A DNA stretch of 64,000 bases. It comes from Novosphingobium sp. Leaf2 (GTDB taxonomy: Bacteria; Pseudomonadota; Alphaproteobacteria; Sphingomonadales; Sphingomonadaceae). Both the position numbers and the translations under genes were made by a program. The stretch's first letter is position 1; the number at the start of each line of letters is the position of its first letter. Of the stretch, positions 1 to 8,567 are shown one piece after another. The stretch lies in the NCBI RefSeq assembly GCF_001421325.1, contig NZ_LMJY01000001.1, positions 7,501 through 71,500 of the forward strand, given 5' to 3'. The notes beneath the pieces were generated by a model. It made no database searches. It saw only the letters and a list, made by a program, of their open reading frames with translations, and had not been told where the DNA came from.

Positions 1-1107
1 ATCTTGGCGCTTGCTGGCCTGGGTGCTGCGGCGTTTTTTGTGCGCTTCGTTAATGGCGAGGACACCCCCTATTACTCCGCAACGATAGAGCAGGGCGACC
101 TTGTGCCGCTCGTATCGGAGCGCGGCGAGTTGCATGGCAACGGCGAAATCACCCTATATGCACCTGCAGATGGCAGGATCACCTGGGCGTCCGACAAATC
201 CACCGGCCCGGTAGCACGCGGCGAAGTGCTGGCCCGGCTCGATGATCCGGAAAAACGCAGTTCGGTGGCCGTGGAACGGGCGCGTGCCGCTGCCGCCCAA
301 GCGGCTCTGGACGCGGCGCAAGTTGCCGCGCAGGATGCTGCCGCGCGCCTTTCACGATTCGAAACCGTGTGGCGCCGCTCGGGCGGCCGGGCGCCGTCGC
401 TCAACGAGATGGAGCGGGCCAGGGCCGAGGCGGCGCGCACGGCGCTGGTGGTGGCCAGCGCGCGCGCAGAGGTGCAGGCGGCCTCGCTCGCCTTGAAGCA
501 GGACCTTGCCCAGATGGCCGGCTTCGCGGTGAAAGCGCCGTTTGCCGGGCTTGTGGTGGAGCGCCGCGTGCAGGCAGGGCAGCAGGTGAGCGCGCACGAT
601 CCGCTGTTCATACTCGCGGCCAGCATCGCCCCGATGAGCGTGGAAATTCCGCTCGGCGCCCTTCCCACCGGTCCGATCAAGGCCGGCACCCTTGCCCAGG
701 TACGACCGGATTCGTCGCCCGATACGCCGCAGGCCGCGACGATGACCTTGCTGCGGCTCAGCCCGTCTCCGCAAGAGATACCGCCCCGCGCAGTGTTCAC
801 CATCGCCAATCCGGGCCCGCACATGCGCCCGGGCATGGCCGCGACCGTGGATATCGAATTACCCCGCCGTCACAATGTGCTGCTGGTGCCCGATGCCGCG
901 CTCAAGTTCGATCCGGCGGGCCAAACCGGTCGCCAGCGCGCGCGCATCTACATCCTCGACGGGGGTGAGCCGCGCCGCGTGTACGTGCAGGTAGGCGGCA
1001 GCGACGGGAAACGCACCGAAGTCTTCGCACCGGGGCTCAAACCCGGCGATCAGGTGATAACTGGTTGGCGCGATGCGATGAGCGGACCGGCCCGGTCAGG
1101 CCAGTGA
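1..1107 (+). CDS. HlyD/MacA-type periplasmic adaptor subunit (5' partial)
   Basis: The reading frame is open at base 1, so the N-terminus lies outside the window. The visible part starts inside a hydrophobic segment (ALAGLGAAAFFVRFV), consistent with a membrane anchor. A lipoyl/barrel-sandwich half follows, then an Ala/Arg-rich coiled-coil hairpin at about residues 85-165, the second sandwich half (VKAPFAGLVVERRVQAGQQV), and a beta-barrel with a membrane-proximal domain. This order is that of membrane-fusion proteins that join an inner-membrane ABC or RND pump to an outer-membrane channel. The gene stops 49 bases before opgG. The cognate pump is not in view, so the substrate cannot be named. 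Confidence 0.85.
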   Translation: MLALAGLGAAAFFVRFVNGEDTPYYSATIEQGDLVPLVSERGELHGNGEITLYAPADGRITWASDKSTGPVARGEVLARLDDPEKRSSVAVERARAAAAQAALDAAQVAAQDAAARLSRFETVWRRSGGRAPSLNEMERARAEAARTALVVASARAEVQAASLALKQDLAQMAGFAVKAPFAGLVVERRVQAGQQVSAHDPLFILAASIAPMSVEIPLGALPTGPIKAGTLAQVRPDSSPDTPQAATMTLLRLSPSPQEIPPRAVFTIANPGPHMRPGMAATVDIELPRRHNVLLVPDAALKFDPAGQTGRQRARIYILDGGEPRRVYVQVGGSDGKRTEVFAPGLKPGDQVITGWRDAMSGPARSGQ

Positions 1108-1156
1108 AAGGTTGCGGCTGAAACAATATGCCTGCCCAAGCGTATGGGCTGTGATC

Positions 1157-2689
1157 ATGTTCGCCGACAAAGGATCTGCTATTTCTATCGACGATGCAAA
1201 GATTTCGCGGCGGGGCGCCGTGGGGATCCTCGCAAGCCTTGTTGCGGGGGGTGTATTTCCGGGCGCGGCTTTTGCCGCGAAGGACGGACGCCTGGGTGCG
1301 CCCACGCCCTTTTCGTGGGACATGCTGGTATCGCAGGCGCGCAGCCTGGCAGCCAAGCCTTACGTGGCACCGGCCACCGCAACGCATGCTGCCGCCGACT
1401 TCGACGAGGCCGTGCGCCTGACCTATGGCGATCTGCCGGCGATCGCGGGCAACATCCGGTTGTTTCCTGCCGCCCGGATCAACGCGCCGAAGCCGGTGCG
1501 CATCGCCATCGTGGCCACTGGCCAGGCACGCGAAATCATCGACACGAGCGGCCTGTTCGCCGGGCATCGGGCCATAGATCCGGTGGGTTTTCGCGTGATG
1601 GATGACACCGGGCGCAGCGACTGGCTAGCCTTTCAGGGCGCAAGCTATTTCCGGGCGTCCGGCTCGCGCGATCAGTATGGCCTTTCCGCGCGCGGCATAG
1701 CTGTCGATACCGGGCTTTCGAGCGGCGAGGAATTTCCCGATTTCACGCGTTTCTGGGTCGAGCAGACCGGGCCGGATACGACACGCGTCCACGCCCTGCT
1801 GGATGGACCGAGCCTGTGCGGTGCCTATGCTTTCGAATGCCGCAACACCAAAGGCGCGGTCATCCAAGACGTGACCGCCGCGCTGTTCCTGCGCAAGAAT
1901 GTGGCGCAGCTGGGGCTTGCCCCTGTGTCCAGCATGTTCTGGTACGATCAGTCCACCCCGCGCGCCCGGCCCGACTGGCGACCGGAAATCCACGATTCGG
2001 ACGGGCTGGCCATCTGGTCCGGCAATGGCGAGCGGGTGTGGCGCCCGCTGGAGAACCCCTCGTCGCCCCGCCTGCATGCCATGCGTGCCGATTCGCCCCG
2101 CGGGTTTGGTCTGCTCCAGCGTGACCAGGCGTTCGATCATTATCAGGACGATGGCGCGTTCTACGATCGGCGGCCATCGTTGTGGATCGAACCGAAGGGC
2201 AATTGGGGACCGGGCGCGGTAGGCCTGTTCGAAATGCCGACCACCAGCGAGACATTGGATAATGTGGCGATCTTCTGGAAGGCGGACCGGCCGGCCAAGG
2301 CCGGGGAGCGTCGCGACATCGCCTATCGCCTGACGTGGTCATCGCAGGATCCCACGATCGACGGCACGGCGCGCTGCGCGGACGTGTTCGAAGGACCGGG
2401 CGGCATCCCCGGTGCACCGCCGATCGAGGGGGTGCGCAAGTTCGTGTTCGACTTTGCCGGATCGTCCTTGGCCGGGCTGGACCGTTCCAGCGGGGTCGCG
2501 GCGCAAACCGATCTTCCCTCCGCTGCTATTGCCGCTGCCACCGCCTATCCGATCGCGCGGAGCGACGGGCGCTGGCGCGCGATGATCGATGTGCGCATGA
2601 AAGCGGTGAACCAGCCGCAATTCCGCCTGTTTCTGAAACGCGGTAACGCAGCGCTCAGCGAAACGGTGATCAAGGCGATCGAGACATGA
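1157..2689 (+). CDS. opgG: Glucan biosynthesis protein OpgG/OpgD (periplasmic)
   Basis: This 510-residue protein belongs to the MdoG/OpgG family, which acts in the periplasm on the backbone of osmoregulated periplasmic glucans. A twin-arginine-like signal (SRRGAVGILASLVAGG, then FPGAAFAA) is seen near the N-terminus. Family-typical blocks include SWDMLVSQARSLAAKPY and the central region around MFWYDQ. I chose the ATG at 1157 because it places the Tat motif close to the N-terminus. A GTG at 1151 and a TTG at 1112 are in-frame alternatives. The stop overlaps the opgH start (ATGA), so the pair is translationally coupled. It could be OpgD rather than OpgG; sequence alone does not separate them here. 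Confidence 0.88.
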   Translation: MFADKGSAISIDDAKISRRGAVGILASLVAGGVFPGAAFAAKDGRLGAPTPFSWDMLVSQARSLAAKPYVAPATATHAAADFDEAVRLTYGDLPAIAGNIRLFPAARINAPKPVRIAIVATGQAREIIDTSGLFAGHRAIDPVGFRVMDDTGRSDWLAFQGASYFRASGSRDQYGLSARGIAVDTGLSSGEEFPDFTRFWVEQTGPDTTRVHALLDGPSLCGAYAFECRNTKGAVIQDVTAALFLRKNVAQLGLAPVSSMFWYDQSTPRARPDWRPEIHDSDGLAIWSGNGERVWRPLENPSSPRLHAMRADSPRGFGLLQRDQAFDHYQDDGAFYDRRPSLWIEPKGNWGPGAVGLFEMPTTSETLDNVAIFWKADRPAKAGERRDIAYRLTWSSQDPTIDGTARCADVFEGPGGIPGAPPIEGVRKFVFDFAGSSLAGLDRSSGVAAQTDLPSAAIAAATAYPIARSDGRWRAMIDVRMKAVNQPQFRLFLKRGNAALSETVIKAIET

Positions 2690-4518
2690 GCCTGACCGTG
2701 GTTCCCTCGCACGTCATGCTGCCCGAAGAGGCGCCGCTGGCGATGCCCGTGCAGAACCTGTGGGGCAATCCTCCCGGCGCGCGTGAGGTGCTGACCGCGC
2801 CGCATGGGATGCTGGTGAAGCGGCTGCTGCTGATTGCCCTGACCGCGGTTATCGGCCTTGCCGCTTCCAGCACCGTGCGCATGGAATTGTCGCGCGATGG
2901 GCTGGACTGGGTGGAAGTGGTGTTGCTGGCCTTCTTCGTGCCGCTGTTCTGCTGGATTTCGTTCGGTTTCGTCACTTCTACGATGGGCTTTTTCAAGCTG
3001 ATCACCGGCGAGCATCCCGGCTTCACAGCACTGCCCAGCCCGGCCTCCAGCCTGCGCCATCGTACCGCCGTTCTGATGCCGGTCTACAACGAGAGCGTGG
3101 AAGAGGTTTTTGCACGGGTGCGGGCGATGGCCTTTTCGATCGCCGAATCGGGCGGCGCGCCGTGGATCGACTTTTTCGTCCTGAGCGATTCGAACCCGTT
3201 CCACGGCAAGCGTGAGGAAGCCGCGTGGCGCGAACTGGTGCAGGACGCGCCGATCGCGGTTTATTATCGCCGGCGCGAACAGAACACCGCCCGCAAGCCG
3301 GGCAACATCGCGGAATGGGTCCGCCGGTTCGGGGCGGCTTACGAGAACATGCTGATCCTCGACGCTGACTCGATCATGAGCGGTGACACGATCGTGGGTA
3401 TGGCCTCGATCATGGAGGAACGACCGTCGATCGGCCTGCTGCAGACGGTGCCGATGATCACCAACGCGCGCACCCTGTTCCAGCGCTGGATGCAGTTCGC
3501 CAGCGAGGCTTACGGCCCGATCGCCAGCGCCGGGCTGATGTGGTGGTCGGGATCGGAAGCCAACTTCTGGGGCCATAACGCGATCGTACGCACCCGCGCG
3601 TTCGCCGAGGCATGCGGCCTGCCCGAACTGCCCGGCAAAGCCCCGTTCGGTGGCCATATCCTGAGCCACGACATGTTCGAATCGGCGCTGTTACGCCGGC
3701 GCGGCTGGGCGGTGCACATGGTGATGATCGGCGGCTCGTACGAAGAATTTCCGCCCACCATCGTCGACATGGCAATCCGCGACCGGCGTTGGATGCAGGG
3801 CAACCTGCAGCACCTGCAACTGCTGGGCACGTCCGGGCTGCACTGGACCAGCCGGCTGCACCTGCTGATCGGCGCATCGGCCTACCTGACGTCGCCCGGC
3901 TGGCTGCTGCTGATTCTGACCATGATCGCGCAAGTGTTCAGCCGCGATGGCGACGGTTTCGTAACCCTCGCCCCGCCCAGCGTGCTGGCGCTGACGGTGG
4001 TGCTGCTGTTCGGCCCCAAAGTCATGGGCCTGACCTGGATGATGGCGGACCGCGATCGGCGGCGCAGCTTTGGCGGCCCGGTCGGCATCGTCCGTTCAGT
4101 CATGCTGGAAATCGTGCTGAGCATGCTGCTGGCGCCGATCACCATGGTTACCCAGACCAAGGCGCTGCTGGGCCTGCTGCTGGGCATTTCGGCGGGGTGG
4201 AACACCCAGACCCGCGATGCCCGGCGTATCACCGTGCGCGAAGTGCTGCCTGACCTGCGCGAGCATCTGCTGCTCGGCGCCGCGCTCATCGCGACCTTCT
4301 GGCTGGACCGCACGACCGCGCTGTGGCTTGCCCCGATCATCGTGGGGCTGTTCGCATCGCCCTGGCTGATCGCGTTTTCCTCAAGCGAGGCGCTGGGGAT
4401 GCGCGCCGGCAGGGCCGGAATCTTCCAGGTGCCCGAGCCGGAAATCATCGAAGCGCCAAGTGCGCCCGGCAACGATCCCCAGCCCGAACTGCGCACCAAG
4501 ACGGCTGCGGAAGTCTGA
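2686..4518 (+). CDS. opgH: Glucans biosynthesis glucosyltransferase MdoH/OpgH
   Basis: This 610-residue inner-membrane GT2 glucosyltransferase polymerises the glucan backbone from UDP-glucose. Two membrane segments lie at about residues 43-63 and 78-103. The catalytic domain starts near 126 (TAVLMPVYNE), with the metal-binding DADS motif at about 226-229 and the RRWMQGN motif later. Several further transmembrane segments follow. It is shorter than the enterobacterial protein of about 850 residues because the long N-terminal extension is missing, which is common in alphaproteobacteria. It is coupled to opgG by an ATGA overlap and converges with cobO, with only 18 bases between the genes. Confidence 0.93.
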   Translation: MSLTVVPSHVMLPEEAPLAMPVQNLWGNPPGAREVLTAPHGMLVKRLLLIALTAVIGLAASSTVRMELSRDGLDWVEVVLLAFFVPLFCWISFGFVTSTMGFFKLITGEHPGFTALPSPASSLRHRTAVLMPVYNESVEEVFARVRAMAFSIAESGGAPWIDFFVLSDSNPFHGKREEAAWRELVQDAPIAVYYRRREQNTARKPGNIAEWVRRFGAAYENMLILDADSIMSGDTIVGMASIMEERPSIGLLQTVPMITNARTLFQRWMQFASEAYGPIASAGLMWWSGSEANFWGHNAIVRTRAFAEACGLPELPGKAPFGGHILSHDMFESALLRRRGWAVHMVMIGGSYEEFPPTIVDMAIRDRRWMQGNLQHLQLLGTSGLHWTSRLHLLIGASAYLTSPGWLLLILTMIAQVFSRDGDGFVTLAPPSVLALTVVLLFGPKVMGLTWMMADRDRRRSFGGPVGIVRSVMLEIVLSMLLAPITMVTQTKALLGLLLGISAGWNTQTRDARRITVREVLPDLREHLLLGAALIATFWLDRTTALWLAPIIVGLFASPWLIAFSSSEALGMRAGRAGIFQVPEPEIIEAPSAPGNDPQPELRTKTAAEV

Positions 4519-4536
4519 AGCAGCCGCCCCGGGCCG

Positions 4537-5142
4537 CTACCGGTCGATACCTTCCTGGGCACGCACGCCGGCGCGAAAAGCATGCTTCACGTCGCGGATC
4601 GCGCTGACCGTATCGGCCGCGTCCTCGAATGCGGCATGGGCCGCGCGCCCCGTCACCACCACGTGCTGCATCGGCGGCCGGGCAAGGATGGGGGCCATTA
4701 CCTCTTCGATATCGAGGTAGCGATAGGTCACCAGATAGGTCAGCTCGTCCAGGATGACGAGGCTGATCGCCGGGTTGGCCAGCGCCGCGCAGGCCTTGGC
4801 CCAGCCTCCGCGGGCAAACGCGATGTCACGCGCGCGATCCTGCGTATCCCAGGTGAAGCCTTCGCCGCAAACCTCCCAGGTCAGGCCGGGCTGACGCTCC
4901 AGAAAGGCACGTTCGCCCACGTGCTGCTTGCCCTTGATGAACTGGAACACCGCCACCCGGCGCTCGTACCCCAGCATCCGCGCGGCCATGCCAAATGCGC
5001 TGGAGGACTTGCCCTTGCCATTGCCGGTCAGCACCAGCAGCAGGCCCTTGTCGATCTGCGCGGCGGCAATGCGCGCATCGACCACGGCCTTGTGACGGCT
5101 GGTGCGCTCCTTGTGGCGCTTTGCCTCGTCCGCGTCTGTCAT
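4537..5142 (-). CDS. cobO: Cob(I)yrinic acid a,c-diamide adenosyltransferase
   Basis: This 201-residue protein of the CobO/BtuR (CobA-type) family transfers the adenosyl group of ATP to the cobalt of corrinoids. The P-loop GNGKGKSS is at residues 40-47, followed by the family block FGMAARMLGY, and later VILDELTYLV. Its start overlaps the stop of the upstream BtuM-like gene (ATGA), so the two form an operon behind the minus-strand cobalamin riboswitch. Uptake and adenosylation are thus co-regulated by B12. Confidence 0.94.
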   Translation of the reverse strand: MTDADEAKRHKERTSRHKAVVDARIAAAQIDKGLLLVLTGNGKGKSSSAFGMAARMLGYERRVAVFQFIKGKQHVGERAFLERQPGLTWEVCGEGFTWDTQDRARDIAFARGGWAKACAALANPAISLVILDELTYLVTYRYLDIEEVMAPILARPPMQHVVVTGRAAHAAFEDAADTVSAIRDVKHAFRAGVRAQEGIDR

Positions 5143-5741
5143 CGGATCTGGCGCTGGCGGCGCATGTCAGGCGCAACCGCCAGCACGGCGGTCCAGATCG
5201 CGGCGGCAAGACCGGTCCATACCAGCGTGGCGATCAGCACGGCGGGAAGATAGCGCTCCATGCGCGGCGCGAACCCGGCAAGGCTGGCGTCGGGATAGCG
5301 GCCGCCCAGGAAATAGAAGCCCCCGCTGGACAGCAGTTGCGAGACCACCGTTGCCCCGACCAGCAGCGCAGCGGCGGGCAGCAGGTCAACCGCGCGTTCG
5401 CCCAGCCGTTCTGCGGCATAGCGCCCCGCGCCCCACATGACCCCATACGCCGGGACCAGCATCCAGTACGCCGGGGTGAAGCAGAAGCCCGACCCGCCCA
5501 GTACGTAGATCACTACTATGTCGATGGCGAAGCCCAGCGCGAACAGCGCGGCAAAGCCCAGCGGCTGGCGGACGAAATAGCCTAGCACGAAAAAGCTGGC
5601 GAGACTGGTATCGGGCAGATGGATGTAATTGCTGAGCGAATGCGTGCGCGTTGCCAGCATGACGGCGGCAAGCGCGGCAAGCACGCAGGACTGCAAGGCA
5701 CGGGAGCGGGGCAACGCTGCGGCATGTTCGGCACGGATCAT
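5139..5741 (-). CDS. btuM: BtuM-like solitary ECF S-component, putative vitamin B12 transporter
   Basis: This 200-residue hydrophobic protein has about six membrane segments and a family-like block LPDTSLASFFVLGYF followed by GSGFCFTPAYWMLVPAYG. Cys87 in the second block sits close to the position of the cobalt-coordinating cysteine (Cys80) described for BtuM of Thiobacillus denitrificans. The ATG at 5741 has a GGAAAG ribosome-binding site 7 bases upstream; a longer frame to 5807 is open but has no support. Position behind a cobalamin riboswitch and ATGA coupling to cobO support a corrinoid transport role. No ECF ATPase genes are nearby. The family assignment rests on motif recall and context, not a database search. 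Confidence 0.65.
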   Translation of the reverse strand: MIRAEHAAALPRSRALQSCVLAALAAVMLATRTHSLSNYIHLPDTSLASFFVLGYFVRQPLGFAALFALGFAIDIVVIYVLGGSGFCFTPAYWMLVPAYGVMWGAGRYAAERLGERAVDLLPAAALLVGATVVSQLLSSGGFYFLGGRYPDASLAGFAPRMERYLPAVLIATLVWTGLAAAIWTAVLAVAPDMRRQRQIR

Positions 5742-5981
5742 CGGTGATCTTTCCAAAAAGGGACAACATGGGAAAATCGCGGCGCGCCCGCCGAAAAGCG
5801 GACGCACGGAAGAACCGGGGCATGTGCCCGGTCAACAGATTGGCAATAATGCGAAAGCTGTTCGATCTCCCTTCGCCGCGACACACGATTGTCGTCACGC
5901 GAAGGAGCTTTTCCCGGCTTCGGAAAAAAGCGTTGCCCTCGTCCGCCCGGTACATCCCGCCCGCGCGAAGGATCGACGGCA

Positions 5982-6159
5982 ACGGGCCGGTTTCCTGACT
6001 TACCGGATCATCGCGCTGGTCCGCCGCCTTCTCGGGACCTTGTGGTCCCAATGGCATCGTGGCGGTGCGCTTCCCCGGTCACAGTTGCGGGAGCAGTGCC
6101 GGATCGGGCAGGTTTCCCCGCCCCCCGGACTTCCCGATTAAGCCCTTGCGGGCACCCGT
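5982..6159 (-). promoter_or_regulatory. Cobalamin riboswitch controlling btuM-cobO
   Basis: Read on the minus strand, the element opens with ACGGGTGCCCGCAAGGG, contains CTCCCGCAACTG, then GCCATTGGGACC, then CCCGAGAAGGCGG, and closes with the B12 box AGTCAGGAAACCGGCC (plus-strand 5985-6000). ACGGG at the 5' end can pair with CCCGT at the 3' end as P1. These blocks in this order are diagnostic of the adenosylcobalamin riboswitch. About 240 bases of leader separate it from the btuM ATG at 5741. I see no reading frame I trust and no obvious U-tract terminator there, so control is probably at translation. Confidence 0.95.
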
Positions 6160-6169
6160 AGCAGAACGG

Positions 6170-6198
6170 CATCTATGCCAGTTGCGGATGCGGCGCAA
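6170..6198 (-). promoter_or_regulatory. Predicted promoter of the minus-strand B12 riboswitch transcript
   Basis: On the minus strand, TTGCGC (plus 6193-6198) and TAGATG (plus 6170-6175) are separated by 17 bases. A start about 7 bases downstream would begin the transcript just before the riboswitch. This is inferred from spacing and position only. Confidence 0.45.
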
Positions 6199-6209
6199 GC
6201 ATCTGCCAC

Positions 6210-6236
6210 TTGCCAGCCCTGCGTTCGCACGATAGT
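6210..6236 (+). promoter_or_regulatory. Predicted promoter of the plus-strand B12 riboswitch transcript
   Basis: TTGCCA at 6210-6215 and GATAGT at 6231-6236 are 15 bases apart; shifting the -35 one base upstream to CTTGCC gives 16. The expected start falls right at the 5' edge of the plus-strand riboswitch. The hexamers are imperfect. The main support is that both divergent promoters must fit in the 86 bases between the two aptamers. Confidence 0.35.
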
Positions 6237-6245
6237 TGCCGCGCC

Positions 6246-6415
6246 GCGACAGGTTCCCCGCAAGGGGATGAAAAGGGAACTCGGGTGAAAGACCCGGGCT
6301 GCCCCTGCAACTGTAAGCGGCGAGCCATCCGGCCATTTTGCCATTGGGACCATACGGTCCTGAGAAGGCGGCCGGAACGGCGCTGACCCGTGAGCCAGGA
6401 GACCTGCCCGTCGCC
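6246..6415 (+). promoter_or_regulatory. Cobalamin riboswitch controlling btuB and the cob operon
   Basis: The element shows, in order, AGGTTCCCCGCAAGGGGATG, AAAAGGGAACTCGGGTG, GCCCCTGCAACTGTAAGC, GCCATTGGGACC, CTGAGAAGGCGGCC and the B12 box AGCCAGGAGACCTGCC (6393-6408). GCGAC at the 5' end can pair with GTCGC at the 3' end as P1. It is a textbook AdoCbl aptamer. A leader of about 208 bases follows before the btuB GTG start at 6624. Confidence 0.97.
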
Positions 6416-6564
6416 GTCGTTCTTCGACCGGACAGGGTGTGCCGGACGAACGAGGGGGCAAATTCCTCGCGCAACGACAGCCATAACCTCGTGGGCCTTG
6501 TGCGGCGCGCGAAGGGTATCGTGTGTCGTTAGTCCGCCTCGTCAGGGGCGGTACGCCATCGCGC

Positions 6565-6617
6565 ATCCTTCACGCATCGTCCGGGCCGGCGGGGTCGACG
6601 CCGTTTGCTTGAAGGAT
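6565..6617 (+). promoter_or_regulatory. Possible ribosome-binding-site sequestering hairpin in the btuB leader
   Basis: ATCCTTC at 6565-6571 is an exact complement of GAAGGAT at 6611-6617, which contains the likely Shine-Dalgarno sequence of btuB. The GC-rich stretch between them can form inner pairs (CGTC with GACG). This would suit a translational riboswitch. The pairing is visible; its function is inferred, and no folding calculation was done. Confidence 0.4.
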
Positions 6618-6623
6618 CGACGT

Positions 6624-8567
6624 GTGAAATCAACTTTGACCGCCTCCGCCACCCTCGCCCTCGCTCTGTGCGCCAGCCCCGCCTTCGCACAGGCCGATCC
6701 GGCCGCGCCAGACGATGCCGGCGAGGGCGAGCGCATCGTCGTCACCGCGCTGCGCACGCCGGTGGCCGCCGATCGGGTATCGGCCACCGTCACCGTGCTG
6801 GACGCGCCGGCGATCGTCGCCCTGCAGCCCATCGCCCTGACTGATGCGCTGCTGCGCACCCCCGGCATCAGCCTTTCGCGCAACGGCGGCTATGGCACCG
6901 CCACATCGCTGCGCATCCGCGGCGCGGACGCCGGGCAGACGGTGATGGTGATCGACGGCATGCGCCTGGCTGATCCTTCGTCCACCGCCGGGGGCTATGC
7001 GTTTTCAAACCTGCTGCTTGATGACATCGACCGGATCGAGATCCTGCGCGGGCCGCAATCGATCTTGTGGGGCAGCGACGCGATCGGCGGCGTGGTCAAC
7101 GTGCGCACCCGTCGCCCGACCGAGCCGTTCGAAGGCAGCTTCGCGCTGGAGGCCGGCACGCATGACACGGTGAATGCCCGCGCCGGGGTGGGCGGCACGT
7201 CCGAGGCGATCGACTGGCGGCTGGCCGCCTCGCACTTTACCACCGATGGCATCTCTGCGCGCGACAATGGTACCGAGGCTGACGGCTACACCCGCAGCGG
7301 TGCCAGCGGCACCGTGACGGTGCGCGTGGCGCCGGGCGTATCGCTGGATTTGCGCGGTTACTGGGCGGACGCGAAGAACGATTTCGACGCCACGTCCGGC
7401 GATTCGCTGGCCTATGGCCGCACCCGCGAATGGTCTGGCTATGCCGGGCTCAACTTCGCGCTGCTGGACGAAAGGCTGCACAATCGCCTTGCCGTGCTGC
7501 AGACCGAAACCGACCGGGCCAACTACGATCCGGCGCGCAAGGTACGCCAGATCACCTTCGATGCGCATGGCCGCGTCCGCCGCTTCGAGTATCAGGGTAC
7601 CTACACCTTCTCCGATACGGTGCAGGCGGTGTTCGGCGCCGAACGCGAGGAGCAGCGGATGACCACCGCGTCGCCCGCCAACAGCACTGCGCCTTATGTG
7701 CTGACGCCTTATGCGGTCGACACCAACAGCGTGTACGGCCAGCTGCGGGTGACCCCGGTGACCGGGCTGACGTTCGATGGCGGGGTGCGATACGATCACC
7801 AGTCCCGCTTTGGCGGCAACACCGTGGTCAGCGCCGGCGCGGTCTATACTCCCAATCAGGGCCGCACCGTGGTTCGCGCCAGCTATGATGAGGGGTACAA
7901 GGCCCCTTCGCTGTACCAGCTGTTCAGCGATTATGGCACAGCCGGCCTGGCGCCGGAAAAAGCCAAGGGCTGGCAGGCCGGCGCGGAACAGAACTTCGGC
8001 GAGGCTCTGCGCTTGTCGGCCACGTGGTTCCAGCGCGATACCGATAACCTGATCGACTTCGCTTACTGCCCGACATCGGGCGTGCAGCCCGCGCAGTGCT
8101 TCATTCCGGGCACCACCACCACGCGGTTTGGCTATTACGCCAATGTCCGCAAAGCCAAGGCGCGCGGGCTGGAGCTTGCCGCATCGGGGCGCCTTGGCAT
8201 CCTGTTCGCCAACGGCAACTACAGCTGGATCGAGGCGCAGGATCGTACGCCCGGCAGTGCCAGCTATGGCCGCCAGCTGCAGCGCGTGCCGCGCCACCTG
8301 GCCAATGCCGAAGCGGGCATCGAGTTGCCGCAAGGCCTGCGCGCCAGCGCCGCTGCGCGCTATGCCGGGGACAGCTACAATGCGGCAAGCGGCACTGCCA
8401 AGCTGGACGGCTACTGGCTGTTCGACCTGCGTGCCCAGTGGCAGGTCGCCAAAAGCCTGATGGTGCAGGGCCGGGTGGAGAACCTGACCGACAAGCATTA
8501 CGAGACGGTGAGCGGTTACGGCACGCTGGGCCGCACCGTTTACGTCGGCTTGCGCAGTCAGTTCTGA
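6624..8567 (+). CDS. btuB: TonB-dependent vitamin B12/corrinoid receptor BtuB
   Basis: The product is a 647-residue outer-membrane TonB-dependent receptor. The GTG at 6624 is preceded by GAAGGA and gives a clean signal peptide ending at AFAQA. The TonB box is around ERIVVTALR (residues 36-44). The plug carries SLRIRGADAGQTVMVIDGMR and IEILRGPQSILWGSDAIGGVV, followed by a 22-strand-type barrel ending in an aromatic residue (VGLRSQF). Its place directly behind a cobalamin riboswitch and upstream of cob genes makes corrinoids the likely substrate. An upstream extension of the frame to 6390 runs through the riboswitch and is rejected. The stop overlaps the next start (TGATG). Confidence 0.93.
   Translation: MKSTLTASATLALALCASPAFAQADPAAPDDAGEGERIVVTALRTPVAADRVSATVTVLDAPAIVALQPIALTDALLRTPGISLSRNGGYGTATSLRIRGADAGQTVMVIDGMRLADPSSTAGGYAFSNLLLDDIDRIEILRGPQSILWGSDAIGGVVNVRTRRPTEPFEGSFALEAGTHDTVNARAGVGGTSEAIDWRLAASHFTTDGISARDNGTEADGYTRSGASGTVTVRVAPGVSLDLRGYWADAKNDFDATSGDSLAYGRTREWSGYAGLNFALLDERLHNRLAVLQTETDRANYDPARKVRQITFDAHGRVRRFEYQGTYTFSDTVQAVFGAEREEQRMTTASPANSTAPYVLTPYAVDTNSVYGQLRVTPVTGLTFDGGVRYDHQSRFGGNTVVSAGAVYTPNQGRTVVRASYDEGYKAPSLYQLFSDYGTAGLAPEKAKGWQAGAEQNFGEALRLSATWFQRDTDNLIDFAYCPTSGVQPAQCFIPGTTTTRFGYYANVRKAKARGLELAASGRLGILFANGNYSWIEAQDRTPGSASYGRQLQRVPRHLANAEAGIELPQGLRASAAARYAGDSYNAASGTAKLDGYWLFDLRAQWQVAKSLMVQGRVENLTDKHYETVSGYGTLGRTVYVGLRSQF

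Noticed and set aside
5744-6161. Several open frames on the plus strand opposite the btuM leader
   Set aside because: They overlap the minus-strand riboswitch, lack family features and look like GC-driven open frames.
6390-6623. Upstream extension of the btuB reading frame
   Set aside because: It runs through the 3' part of the cobalamin aptamer and the leader. The signal peptide begins at GTG 6624 with a ribosome site just before it.
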